Assembly (NCBI GenBank): GCA_934364805.1
Contig: CAKRMH010000005.1
Coordinates: 89,215-153,214, forward strand
Direction of reading: 5' to 3'
Length of the DNA: 64,000 nt
Source: an uncultured Lachnospiraceae bacterium
Lineage (GTDB): Bacteria; Bacillota; Clostridia; Lachnospirales; Lachnospiraceae
The translations under genes were made by a program, and so were the position numbers. This document shows positions 36,080-44,677 of this stretch, one piece after another (within the stretch, counting starts at the first letter, position 1; each line of letters starts with the position of its first letter). Below the pieces are notes generated by a model. The model did not search any database, had not been told where the DNA came from, and worked only from the letters and a program-made list of their open reading frames with translations.

Positions 36080-37708
36080 CTACTCTTCAAACATGTAACA
36101 GCATTCTCCCCCGATCCATGTCTCAAGCACCTTTGTCTTATAGATCTCTTCCTTCGGCATCGCTGTAACATCTCTGCTTAAAACAACAAAATCTGCGTCT
36201 TTTCCGGCTTTGATCGAGCCCTTTTTCTCCTCCAGGAAATTCTCATAAGCGCCACCAATCGTCAGCACCTTTAATGCATCCTCAACACCGATACATTCCT
36301 CTGGGAAATACGGCTTTTTCGAAGTTTTCGGGTCAAAACGGTTCACCATCATATGTAAGCAAAACATGGTATCAGGCGGAACCGTAACCGGAAAATCACT
36401 TGCCTGGCTCATCACGATGCCCTCATCAAGATAGCTCTTTAGATAATACATATGCTCTGCACGCTCTTTTCCAAGGAATGGAAATTCCAGCGGCTCATAC
36501 AGCGGTGTCTCATAATGCCAGTATGGATTTACGACTGCCACCACATTGAGCGCTTTCATCCGCCTTGGCTGATCCGGCTGACACACCTGAAGATGTGTGA
36601 TCGCATTGCGGTACCCTCCCGGGACTTTTTTCTGCGCATACTCAAATGCATTCAGTGCCTCATCGATCGCAGCATCACCGATCGCATGTACGTGGATACT
36701 GAATCCTTCCTGCAAAGCCCGCTCCATGCGTTTGTTCAGGTCTTCCTGTTCAAACATAAGCGGACCGCAGTCATGTGGCTCTAACTGATATGGTTCCCGC
36801 AGGAGTGCTGTATGTCCGTCGACAACGCCATCCATAAAAAACTTGATCGTATTGATCTGGATTTTTTCCCTTGATGCAAAACGCTTGTGATATGCAACCG
36901 CCTGTTGATAAAACTCATCGGTGTTATCCGACGGATTTAATGTTGGTGCAACACGGTATGTGATCTTTAGCTGACCTTCCTGCTCCAGTTCATCATAGGC
37001 AGCAATGCGCACAGGCTCGTCCTTTGTATGGCTGAGCATCGGCTCAAAAGCCGACACGATCCCATGGGACAGACCGATCTGCTGATAGTAGAGGATCGCT
37101 TTCTTGTAATCTGAGACTCCCGGAACTGCAAGCGCCGGAGTGATCAGATCAATTGCCATCTCCTGCAAAAAACCACTCGGCTCGCCATTTGCGTAATGAT
37201 TGATTTTACCATTCTCCGGATCCGGCGTATCCTTTGTGATTCCTGCAAGCTCAAGTGCCTTTGTATTCACCCACACGGAATGATGGCCTTCATCCGAAAT
37301 GATAACCGGGCGGTCACTGACTACTGCATCGATGATGTCCGCAGTCGGTCCGTCCGGGCCGAACAATCCCGGATCAAAGCCTCCGCCTTCGATCGTCGGA
37401 TTCCCAGGATGCGAATCTGCAAAATCCTTGATGATCTTCTGGCATTTTTCAATGGAATCCGCCTCCACAAACGGTCCTGTCATAAATTCTATGGTAGAAC
37501 TGATATGTGCATGTCCCTCCGTAAAACCCGGAACAATGATTCCGGTGTCATAGGTATGCACCTCTGTTTCTTTTCCAATATACTTCTGGATTTCTTCCTT
37601 TGTACCAACAGCAAGGATCTTCCCATCCTTCACCGCAAATCCCTCTGCATAAAAAGCCTCATCTTCTGAGGTAAATACTTTTCCAAATACCGCCAAATCT
37701 GCTGTCAT
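36080..37708 (-). CDS. Amidohydrolase family 3 (YtcJ-like), copy 1
   Basis: 542 aa. Metal site TEGHAHI near residue 65, IHVHAIGDAAIDEALNAFEYA, NAITHLQVCQP and MSQASDFPVTVP, all Amidohydro_3 features. Cytosolic. AGGAGG lies before ATG 37708. A terminator hairpin separates it from the second binding-protein gene, so it may be expressed less than the genes upstream. Only distantly similar to the copy at 33292-34959, so the two probably act on different amides. Confidence 0.9.
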   Translation of the reverse strand: MTADLAVFGKVFTSEDEAFYAEGFAVKDGKILAVGTKEEIQKYIGKETEVHTYDTGIIVPGFTEGHAHISSTIEFMTGPFVEADSIEKCQKIIKDFADSHPGNPTIEGGGFDPGLFGPDGPTADIIDAVVSDRPVIISDEGHHSVWVNTKALELAGITKDTPDPENGKINHYANGEPSGFLQEMAIDLITPALAVPGVSDYKKAILYYQQIGLSHGIVSAFEPMLSHTKDEPVRIAAYDELEQEGQLKITYRVAPTLNPSDNTDEFYQQAVAYHKRFASREKIQINTIKFFMDGVVDGHTALLREPYQLEPHDCGPLMFEQEDLNKRMERALQEGFSIHVHAIGDAAIDEALNAFEYAQKKVPGGYRNAITHLQVCQPDQPRRMKALNVVAVVNPYWHYETPLYEPLEFPFLGKERAEHMYYLKSYLDEGIVMSQASDFPVTVPPDTMFCLHMMVNRFDPKTSKKPYFPEECIGVEDALKVLTIGGAYENFLEEKKGSIKAGKDADFVVLSRDVTAMPKEEIYKTKVLETWIGGECCYMFEE

Positions 37709-37735
37709 GTCAATTCCTCCTGTTACTGTTTTTCA

Positions 37736-37778
37736 CAAAAAAATCCCCTAACTGCACAGCCTTGTACAATCAGGGGAT
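37736..37778 (-). terminator. Intra-operon terminator before amidohydrolase copy 1
   Basis: A 7-bp outer stem ATCCCCT/AGGGGAT (37772-37778 with 37743-37749) and an inner TGTACA/TGTGCA stem with loop AGGC, followed by seven Ts on the minus strand. It lies between the second binding-protein gene and the amidohydrolase gene, so it should reduce expression of the last three genes. Confidence 0.75.
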
Positions 37779-37795
37779 CTGCGATTTTCTTTTGT

Positions 37796-38878
37796 TTACT
37801 GTCCACTCATAAGCTCGTTATATAACGTATCCATAGCGGCTGTCTGCTCATCGCTTGCCGAGAGATCATCGTGATCCGGCCACATATCCGCAAACTGCTG
37901 CATAATTGGATTATCAAAGTAATCACTGTCAACGTCGTCCTTGATCAGATCCTGTTTGACAGCTGGAACACCGCCCCACTCATTTGCAATTGCTGCAGCG
38001 GCATCCTCTGTATACGCATAATTGATAAATTCATTTGCAAGCTTCTGTTTCTTCGATGATGCTGCGATCGTCCAGTACTGGGTATATCCAAGTGTCGTAT
38101 CCGGAATGATCTCGAATTTATCCCAGTTTTCCTTGTCATCGCACATTAACATATTGTAATCATAGCAGTACGCTACGGAACAGTCTCCGGTCTCAAGTGA
38201 GGAGATCGAGCTTGCCCCAAACGCCTTGACATTCGGTTTGATCTTCTGCAAAAGCTCCTGTGCCTCATTTAGTTCCTTTTCATCCGAGCTGTTTGGAGAA
38301 TAGCCAAGTGCCTTCAATGCGCCGGCATAAAGGGAAATAGTTGCATTCGTGCACCAGAGCTGTCCTTCTAACGCTGGATCTGCAAGATCTTTAAACGATG
38401 TGATCTCGATCGGACAGGTTTCTTTATTTACGACAACACCAGTATACAATGGACCACTGATCGGAAGACTGTATTTTAAATCTTCGTCACCGATCGGGCC
38501 TTTTTTCACATAGGAAGGTTCAATATTGTCATAATTGGTGATCGCATCGTAATCTAAAGGTGCTAAAAGATCGGCATCCACAAAGGATTTGACGTATGCA
38601 CTCTCCACATCGATGACATCATATTCATTGCTTCCCTGAAGCATTTTGGCAAGGATCGTATTGGTATCCTCGACATAGGTTACATTGACCTTCACTCCGT
38701 ATTCCTTCTCAAATCCAGAGATCTGGTCATCTGCGACATCGCCCTCCCATGTCAGTACATTTAGTGTCCCGCCGGAAGAAGCACTTTCTGTCCCATCTCC
38801 GGAACTGCTTCCACATCCTGTGATGCAGCCTGCTACGAGCACTGCGGCCATAAAACTGGCAATGATTTTTCTTTTCAT
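37796..38878 (-). CDS. Polyamine-type ABC substrate-binding lipoprotein, copy 2
   Basis: 360 aa, PotD-like, lipobox VAGCITGCGS. Shares VVNKETCPIEITSFKDLADPA and LETGDCSVAYCYDYN with the paralogues. ATG 38878 has AGGAGG at 8 nt. It lies 51 nt after the permease gene at 38930-39751 and before the 37.7-kb terminator. The ligand is unknown; divergence from copies 1 and 3 suggests a different preference. Confidence 0.9.
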   Translation of the reverse strand: MKRKIIASFMAAVLVAGCITGCGSSSGDGTESASSGGTLNVLTWEGDVADDQISGFEKEYGVKVNVTYVEDTNTILAKMLQGSNEYDVIDVESAYVKSFVDADLLAPLDYDAITNYDNIEPSYVKKGPIGDEDLKYSLPISGPLYTGVVVNKETCPIEITSFKDLADPALEGQLWCTNATISLYAGALKALGYSPNSSDEKELNEAQELLQKIKPNVKAFGASSISSLETGDCSVAYCYDYNMLMCDDKENWDKFEIIPDTTLGYTQYWTIAASSKKQKLANEFINYAYTEDAAAAIANEWGGVPAVKQDLIKDDVDSDYFDNPIMQQFADMWPDHDDLSASDEQTAAMDTLYNELMSGQ

Positions 38879-38929
38879 ATCTTTTTCCTCCTGATTCTGT
38901 ATCATCTATCTGCAGAAATCTCTGTGATC

Positions 38930-39751
38930 CTACAGATCCACAAGTTTATGTTTTGCTTTTGTATCCTGATGTGTTTTTACCGCATCCAAAATCAGATATG
39001 CTGCAACTCCAAGAATGCTCACCGCAAAGATAATCGTTGTCAGCGCATTGATCTCCGGGGAAACACCCTTTTTCATCATGGAATAAACCTTCATCGGAAG
39101 CGTTGTCGTTCCTGCATCGGCAAGGAAGGAAGTTACGATCAGTTCATCCAGTGAGAGGGAAAATGCCATAAATGCTCCGGAAATAATACCCGGCATAATC
39201 TGTGGGATCGTCACATGAAACAACGTATATACCCTGTCTGCTCCAAGATCTAAGGATGCCTCTTCGATGGATGGGTCCATGCCGACCAGCCGTGATTTTA
39301 CCGTGATGTATACATAAGGCAGGCAGATGGTTGTATTTCCGATCACGATGACCGGTACACCAAGTGAAATACCTGCGGTATTGAAGATCATAAACATTGC
39401 GACCGCAAGCACGATCTCCGGAATAACGATTGGAAAATATACGGAATTTGTGATCAGCTTTGCAAATCTGCTTTTGGATTTTTTATAGCCGATTGCACCC
39501 ATTGTTCCGATCAGTGTTGCAAAAACCGTTGTGAGCACGGCGATCAGGATTGTTGTTCCAAAGATCTTCCAGAGCTCACTGTCTCCCATTAATTTGCTGT
39601 ACCATTTTGTGGTAAATCCCTGCCATACCACGTTTGCCTTGCTTGTATTGAATGAAAATACAACCATGACTGCAACCGGTGCATAGAAGAACAAAAATAA
39701 CAATATGATATATATTTTGTGAATTTTATTCACCAATGTTTTCTTTTTCAT
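38930..39751 (-). CDS. potC: Polyamine-type ABC permease (PotC-like)
   Basis: 273 aa with six membrane helices. The EAA loop that contacts the ATPase reads EASLDLGADRVYTLFHVTIP. It starts 4 nt after the other permease subunit and has AGGAG upstream. Pairs with the PotB-like protein to form the channel. Confidence 0.9.
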   Translation of the reverse strand: MKKKTLVNKIHKIYIILLFLFFYAPVAVMVVFSFNTSKANVVWQGFTTKWYSKLMGDSELWKIFGTTILIAVLTTVFATLIGTMGAIGYKKSKSRFAKLITNSVYFPIVIPEIVLAVAMFMIFNTAGISLGVPVIVIGNTTICLPYVYITVKSRLVGMDPSIEEASLDLGADRVYTLFHVTIPQIMPGIISGAFMAFSLSLDELIVTSFLADAGTTTLPMKVYSMMKKGVSPEINALTTIIFAVSILGVAAYLILDAVKTHQDTKAKHKLVDL

Positions 39752-39755
39752 AGGC

Positions 39756-40625
39756 TTATGCTCCTAAATCATCCAGATCTCCACCAAGCTTGGTGTAAAT
39801 AAATACCATAAGGAAAATGATCAGTGCCAGCACCATGGAAAGGGCTGCACCAAACGGCCAGTCTCTTGATACCGTAAACTGACGGTAGATCAGGTTACCG
39901 ATCATCAGGCTTGTTCCGCCTCCTAACATATCCGTTACCATGTAATATCCAATACATGGAATAAAAGTCAGGATCACTGCCGCAAAAATACCTGGCGATG
40001 TGAGCGGAAGTGTTACCTTAAAAAACGTTTTTACCGGTCCCGCTCCAAGATCCTTGGATGCTTCGATCAGACCCGGATCCAGCTTCTCGATCGAGGAATA
40101 CATTGGAAGCACGGCAAACGGAAGAAACATGTAGATCATACCTACAATGATTGCAAAATTATTATATAAAAGTTCCAGCGGTTCCTTGATCAGATGGACC
40201 GACATCAGAAAACTGTTGATGACACCGCTGCTGTTTAAGAGGATAACAAAGCTGTAAAGTACGACCAGACCACTTACCCAGAGCGGAAGCATCAAAAGCA
40301 CTGTAAGCAGTGAGGAAGTCTTTGCTTTTACCTTTGCAATAAAGCTCGCAAGTGGATATCCCATAAGCACGGTAAGAAGTGTCGTCCATACTGCTACAAC
40401 CAGCGACTGCTTGATTACCGTTGCATAAACCGGATTAAACATTTCCTTATAGTTTGCGATCGTCGGCTTATACTGTATGATGCCAAGCGGTCCTTTGGTC
40501 ATAAAGCTCATAAATGCAAGCAGTGCAAACGGTGCAAGCACAAATGCGATCATCCACACGGCAAGCGGTGCCTGCATGATCAGATTGGCAATTTTGGCTC
40601 TTTTGGATTTTTCATTCTTCTTCAT
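39756..40625 (-). CDS. potB: Polyamine-type ABC permease (PotB-like)
   Basis: 289 aa with six membrane helices and the EAA loop EASKDLGAGPVKTFFKVTLP. ATG 40625 has GGGAGG at 8 nt and overlaps the end of the ATPase gene by 14 nt, consistent with coupled translation; a GTG at 40634 is less likely. Confidence 0.9.
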   Translation of the reverse strand: MKKNEKSKRAKIANLIMQAPLAVWMIAFVLAPFALLAFMSFMTKGPLGIIQYKPTIANYKEMFNPVYATVIKQSLVVAVWTTLLTVLMGYPLASFIAKVKAKTSSLLTVLLMLPLWVSGLVVLYSFVILLNSSGVINSFLMSVHLIKEPLELLYNNFAIIVGMIYMFLPFAVLPMYSSIEKLDPGLIEASKDLGAGPVKTFFKVTLPLTSPGIFAAVILTFIPCIGYYMVTDMLGGGTSLMIGNLIYRQFTVSRDWPFGAALSMVLALIIFLMVFIYTKLGGDLDDLGA

Positions 40626-41748
40626 CCGGATCACCTCCCTCGATATCCTTAACGGAATCCGTATGGATCAGCTCTTTTTCCCTGATGACAACGCCCTTTG
40701 GCAGATCCCAGTACAGATAAACCAGTTCTCCGGGTTCTGACAGATCCGATGCATCAAAGCGGTTCACACGGATCTCCGTTCCATCATTTAAATTGATCAT
40801 CATTTTGATCAGATTACCAACAAAAATGTTTTCTTTAACAATGCCTTTGATCGTAAATCCATCCACCGGAGTTTTCGAAAACTTCATATGCTCTGGTCTT
40901 ATGGATACGGCAAGTCCATCGTTTACCGCAATTTTATCCTTTGGATCCAGCTGTACCATGGCTTTTCCGACCTCCGTACCGATGACTGCGGTATCTCCGT
41001 TGACCTCTAAGACTACTGCATCCAGAAGATTGGTCTCTCCGATGAAGTTTGCAACGAATTTCGTCTTTGGATGTTTATAGATCTCAACCGGTGTGTCGAT
41101 CTGTTCGATCCGCCCTTCATTGATGATCGCAATGCGGTCTGACATCGTAAGCGCTTCTTCCTGGTCATGAGTAACATAGATAAATGTAATTCCGAGCTTC
41201 TTCTGAAGTCTTTTTAATTCGATCTGCATCTGTTTCCGGAGCTTTAAGTCAAGTGCACCAAGCGGTTCATCCAGAAGAAGAACTTTCGGACGGTTGATAA
41301 TGGCTCTGGCGATCGCAACCCTCTGTTTCTGTCCGCCGGACATCTGTGTGATCCTTCTTTTTTCAAAGCCTTCCAGCTGAACCATCCGAAGTGCCTCCAT
41401 GACTCTTTCATGGATCTCTTTTTTCGGCACTTTTTTGACTTTCAGGCCATAGGCAACGTTATCATAGACGTTCATGTTCGGAAATAATGCATAATTCTGA
41501 AACACCGTGTTTACATCTCTCTGGTACGGTTCTTTTTTCTCAACACTTTCGCCCTGAACCTTGATGGCACCGGCTGTCGGCATCTCAAATCCGGAAATCA
41601 TACGGAGCGTGGTCGTCTTTCCACAGCCGGATGGACCGAGCAGTGTCAGAAATTCTCCCTCTGCTATATTCATGTTCATGTTTTTTACAACATGATTTTC
41701 TCCATACATTTTTTCAACATTCATTATCGAAACAATTGTTTTACTCAT
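40612..41748 (-). CDS. potA: Polyamine-type ABC ATPase (PotA-like)
   Basis: 378 aa. Walker A GPSGCGKTT, a signature motif MSGGQKQR, Walker B VLLLDEPLGALD, a D-loop and H-loop THDQEEAL, then a TOBE domain in the last 130 residues. It powers import through the two permeases downstream. ATG 41748 lies 9 nt after GGAGG; ATG 41754 is only 3 nt from it. It starts 20 nt after the PII gene. Confidence 0.92.
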   Translation of the reverse strand: MSKTIVSIMNVEKMYGENHVVKNMNMNIAEGEFLTLLGPSGCGKTTTLRMISGFEMPTAGAIKVQGESVEKKEPYQRDVNTVFQNYALFPNMNVYDNVAYGLKVKKVPKKEIHERVMEALRMVQLEGFEKRRITQMSGGQKQRVAIARAIINRPKVLLLDEPLGALDLKLRKQMQIELKRLQKKLGITFIYVTHDQEEALTMSDRIAIINEGRIEQIDTPVEIYKHPKTKFVANFIGETNLLDAVVLEVNGDTAVIGTEVGKAMVQLDPKDKIAVNDGLAVSIRPEHMKFSKTPVDGFTIKGIVKENIFVGNLIKMMINLNDGTEIRVNRFDASDLSEPGELVYLYWDLPKGVVIREKELIHTDSVKDIEGGDPDEEE

Positions 41749-41768
41749 AACCATGTGCCTCCAATCTT

Positions 41769-42110
41769 CTATCCTATTGCGTCAGAATTACGCTCATTCG
41801 TGCGGACACGTACCGCCTCAAGCACATCTGTTACAAAAATCTTTCCGTCACCGTTTTTACCGGTTCCGATCGTTTCTGTGATATCTGCCAGAATATCCTC
41901 GACAACTTCATCCTCAACAACAACAAAAGCCATAATCTTTGGGAGCAGGTTAATGTCATCTCCGGTAAAATTCATCTCAGGCAGATAGCCTTTCTGACGT
42001 CCGCAGCCCATAACGCTGTAAACGGTCATTCCCATGCAGTTATGGGACGCCAACACCTCTTTTAACCCAACTAATTTCTCCGGTCTTGTTACTACCTCTA
42101 TCTTTTTCAT
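41769..42110 (-). CDS. PII-like signalling protein with altered T-loop
   Basis: 113 aa. The core and C-terminus are close to GlnB/GlnK (GCGRQKGY at the T-loop base, LLPKI, then TGKNGDGKIFVTDV and VRVRTNE, the nucleotide-binding B-loop). The T-loop between RQKGY and LLPK is changed (LPEMNFTGDDIN) and lacks the usual uridylylated tyrosine context. GlnK is normally paired with AmtB; here it lies 20 nt upstream of a polyamine-type ABC ATPase and behind a terminator, so it probably gauges ATP/ADP or 2-oxoglutarate to gate this importer. AAGGAGG precedes ATG 42110. Confidence 0.88.
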   Translation of the reverse strand: MKKIEVVTRPEKLVGLKEVLASHNCMGMTVYSVMGCGRQKGYLPEMNFTGDDINLLPKIMAFVVVEDEVVEDILADITETIGTGKNGDGKIFVTDVLEAVRVRTNERNSDAIG

Positions 42111-42136
42111 AATGGTTACCTCCTTGTGTTGTGTAT

Positions 42137-42178
42137 AAAAAAACAGTCAAAGGGATTTTTTGTCGCCTTTGACTGTTT
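42137..42178 (-). terminator. Intra-operon terminator between alcohol dehydrogenase and PII genes
   Basis: A perfect 13-bp stem (42141-42153 with 42166-42178), a 12-nt loop and a T-run on the minus strand. Part of the arm (CAGTCAAAGGCGA) is identical to the leader hairpin at 44.6 kb, so the two hairpins appear related. Confidence 0.88.
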
Positions 42179-42193
42179 CGGATCAATATTTTT

Positions 42194-43363
42194 TTAATAG
42201 CAGCTTTCGTATATCTTCGCTGCATCGGAAATGGTAAGTGACATCTCACCTGCGTCATCCAGACCAAACTCCGTGACTGCTTTCTCTGCCATTTTGGGAA
42301 TTCCGCCTGGATCACTGGCTCCGATCGACCTGAGTGTCAGTGTCAGTCCCATCTCTTCATACACGGCTTTTGTCTTCTCAATTGCTGCCCTTGCGGTCTC
42401 ATACGGATCTTTGCCTGTGATACCAAATACCGCATCTGCGTACCTTGTAAAATCTGCAATCGTCCGATCACTTACTATATGCTCCATCCATGCGGCATCG
42501 ATGATTGCCATTCCGTGTCCATGGGTTACATGATACTGGTTCGTCAGCTGATATTCCATTGCGTGACACGGCCAGCTGCTGAAGTTTCCACATGCGATAA
42601 ATCCATTGATCGCCCAGCTCGCTGCCCACATCAGGTTGGCTCTTGCCTTCTCGTTGTCCGGTTCTTTTACTGCGACCGGTCCGTAGTGGACGCACACCTT
42701 TAAAACCGCATCCATCATGTCTTTTTGTATGTCAGGTATATCCATTCCGCTGAAATAGTATTCGAAAATGTGTGACATAATGTCTGCAACTCCTGCTGCT
42801 GTCTGATACGCCGGAACCGTAAATGTATAGGAAGGATCTAGGATCGAGCATTTCGGATAGAGAATGTCTGCGTTGATCTCTGCCTTATCACATTCTGCCG
42901 CATTACTGATCACGGAACTGCTGTCCATCTCAGAGCCGGTGGCTGCAACCGTAAGAACACTTACGATTGGAAGTGCATCTGTGATCAGATCATTATTTTT
43001 TACGATGTCCCACGCATCCCCCTCATAGAATACTCCGACTGCGACCGCCTTGGCACAGTCGATCGTGCTTCCGCCTCCGATCGGCACCAGGACTTCGATC
43101 TGCTCTTTTCTGCAGATCTCAATCCCCCGCCTTACTGTCGCAATCTGTGGATTTGGCTCCACCCCTGACAATTCGGTATAAAAAATCCCGTTTTCGCTCA
43201 GGAGTTTTACCACTTCCCCATAGATTCCGTTCCGTTTGATGCTTCCTCCACCGTAGACCAGCAATACCTTTTTCCCGTATTCCTTTACAAACTCCGGGAG
43301 CATTCTGATCTGTCCTGTTCCGAAGGCAATTTTCGTTGGTATATTGTAAATAAAATTCTCCAT
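42194..43363 (-). CDS. Iron-containing alcohol dehydrogenase (BdhA/YqdH-like)
   Basis: 389 aa. NAD(P) site VLLVYGGGSIKRNGIY and PIGGGSTIDCAKAVA near residues 38 and 95, TVAATGSEMD, and the metal-binding set DIMSHIFEYYF, PCHAMEYQLTN and THGHGMAI, all of the Fe-ADH group III family. It would interconvert an aldehyde from amine oxidation with the alcohol. ATG 43363 has AAAGGG at 9 nt; longer in-frame starts overlap the binding-protein gene. Between the first binding-protein gene and a terminator. Confidence 0.9.
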   Translation of the reverse strand: MENFIYNIPTKIAFGTGQIRMLPEFVKEYGKKVLLVYGGGSIKRNGIYGEVVKLLSENGIFYTELSGVEPNPQIATVRRGIEICRKEQIEVLVPIGGGSTIDCAKAVAVGVFYEGDAWDIVKNNDLITDALPIVSVLTVAATGSEMDSSSVISNAAECDKAEINADILYPKCSILDPSYTFTVPAYQTAAGVADIMSHIFEYYFSGMDIPDIQKDMMDAVLKVCVHYGPVAVKEPDNEKARANLMWAASWAINGFIACGNFSSWPCHAMEYQLTNQYHVTHGHGMAIIDAAWMEHIVSDRTIADFTRYADAVFGITGKDPYETARAAIEKTKAVYEEMGLTLTLRSIGASDPGGIPKMAEKAVTEFGLDDAGEMSLTISDAAKIYESCY

Positions 43364-43439
43364 ACTTTTCTGCCCTTTCTTCTGATCTGTTTCCGATCCA
43401 TGACGGCTCAGCCCGTATACATACAATATCCCGATGTGT

Positions 43440-44543
43440 TTAATTTCCACCCATCAGAAGGGTATAATATTTATCCATAATGTTGATCTGTTTATCATCA
43501 ACCGCTACAAGCCAGCTGTTCTTTTCCATTTCCTCATATTTTGCGATCGCAGGGTTATCATAAAAACCTTCCGGAAGATATTCCTCAATATACTGTCTTT
43601 GTACCATTGGGATCTGACCCCACTCATCAATATGCATTGCAACTGCTTCCGGACTGATCATATAGTTGATAAACTTCTGTGCAAGTTCCGTCTTTTTGCA
43701 GCCTGCGGTAATGCCCCAATACTGGATGAATTCTTCATATGGAGAATCAATTTCGGCGATATCGAATTTATCCCAGTTTGCTTCATCATCAAAACAGAGC
43801 ACTGCATAATCCCAGGAAAGAGCAACCGAACACTCACCGTTTACAAGTGCAGACACACAGCTCTCGCCGACAAATGCTTTTACATTTTTCTTAATATCGG
43901 TCAACAGATCATTGGCTTCTGAAATCTGCTGCTCATCTGTGGAGGAAGCGCTGTATCCTAATGCTTCCAGTGCTGCTCCATACAATGATATCGTTGAATT
44001 TACCATTGCGATCTGACCTTCCAGCGCCGGATCTGCAAGATCTTTAAAGGACTTGATCTCGATCGGACAGGTCTCCTTGTTATAAATGATTCCGGTAAAT
44101 CCCGCATTCGAATCCGGTGTTACATAATCCAGATTCTCATCTCCGATCGGGCCTTTTTCAAGGAGAGAAGGTTCTTCATACTGTTCATTGGTGATCGCTG
44201 AATGATCCATTTTCTGGATTAATCCGTTATCTACAAAGGATTTTACATATGCGGCTTCGATATCACATACATCATAATCAGAACCACCTTCCACAAGCTT
44301 GCTGATCAGTGTATCGGTATTATCAATATAGGTTACATTGACCTTGCAGCCTTCTTCTTCCTCAAACTTGTTTATCGCATCTTCGGAAAACATGCCATCC
44401 CAGAGACAGACATTTAATTCTGTGTCACCGGAGCTTTTTGATTCTGTCGTTCCAGATGAACCAGAGCCACATCCGGCAAGTGAAGCAACGGTCATACATC
44501 CAACAAGTAATAAACCAGCAGCCCTTTTCAAACACTTTTTCAT
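43440..44543 (-). CDS. Polyamine-type ABC substrate-binding lipoprotein, copy 1
   Basis: 367 aa, PotD-like, lipobox VASLAGCGSG. Shares blocks with copies 2 and 3 (YNKETCPIEIKSFKDLADPA, NSTISLYGAALEALGYSASS). GGAGG lies 8 nt before ATG 44543. First gene of the transporter operon, following promoter C and a leader hairpin. Being first, it is likely the most expressed of the three binding proteins. Confidence 0.92.
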   Translation of the reverse strand: MKKCLKRAAGLLLVGCMTVASLAGCGSGSSGTTESKSSGDTELNVCLWDGMFSEDAINKFEEEEGCKVNVTYIDNTDTLISKLVEGGSDYDVCDIEAAYVKSFVDNGLIQKMDHSAITNEQYEEPSLLEKGPIGDENLDYVTPDSNAGFTGIIYNKETCPIEIKSFKDLADPALEGQIAMVNSTISLYGAALEALGYSASSTDEQQISEANDLLTDIKKNVKAFVGESCVSALVNGECSVALSWDYAVLCFDDEANWDKFDIAEIDSPYEEFIQYWGITAGCKKTELAQKFINYMISPEAVAMHIDEWGQIPMVQRQYIEEYLPEGFYDNPAIAKYEEMEKNSWLVAVDDKQINIMDKYYTLLMGGN

Positions 44544-44611
44544 ATGAATTACCTCCTTTTCCTTCTAAACATTTTCAGCCATCCTATCAAAAATCCTTTT
44601 CATCTTCCAGA

Positions 44612-44658
44612 TAAAAAAAAGCAGTCAGAGGCTTTCCCACATCGCCTTTGACTGCTTT
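44612..44658 (-). terminator. Terminator-like leader hairpin of the transporter operon
   Basis: A 10-bp perfect stem (44618-44627 with 44649-44658) extended by four more pairs past one mismatch, loop of about 11 nt, then eight Ts on the minus strand. It starts about 13 nt after the predicted start from promoter C and precedes the first gene by 69 nt. The gene on the other side is divergent, so this hairpin can only act on the operon's own transcript. Confidence 0.85.
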
Positions 44659-44677
44659 CGCACTTTTGATATTTTGC

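Noticed and set aside
44612..44658. Riboswitch aptamer in the transporter operon leader
   Set aside because: Only about 13 nt separate the predicted start from the hairpin, too short for an aptamer, and no known conserved core is visible.
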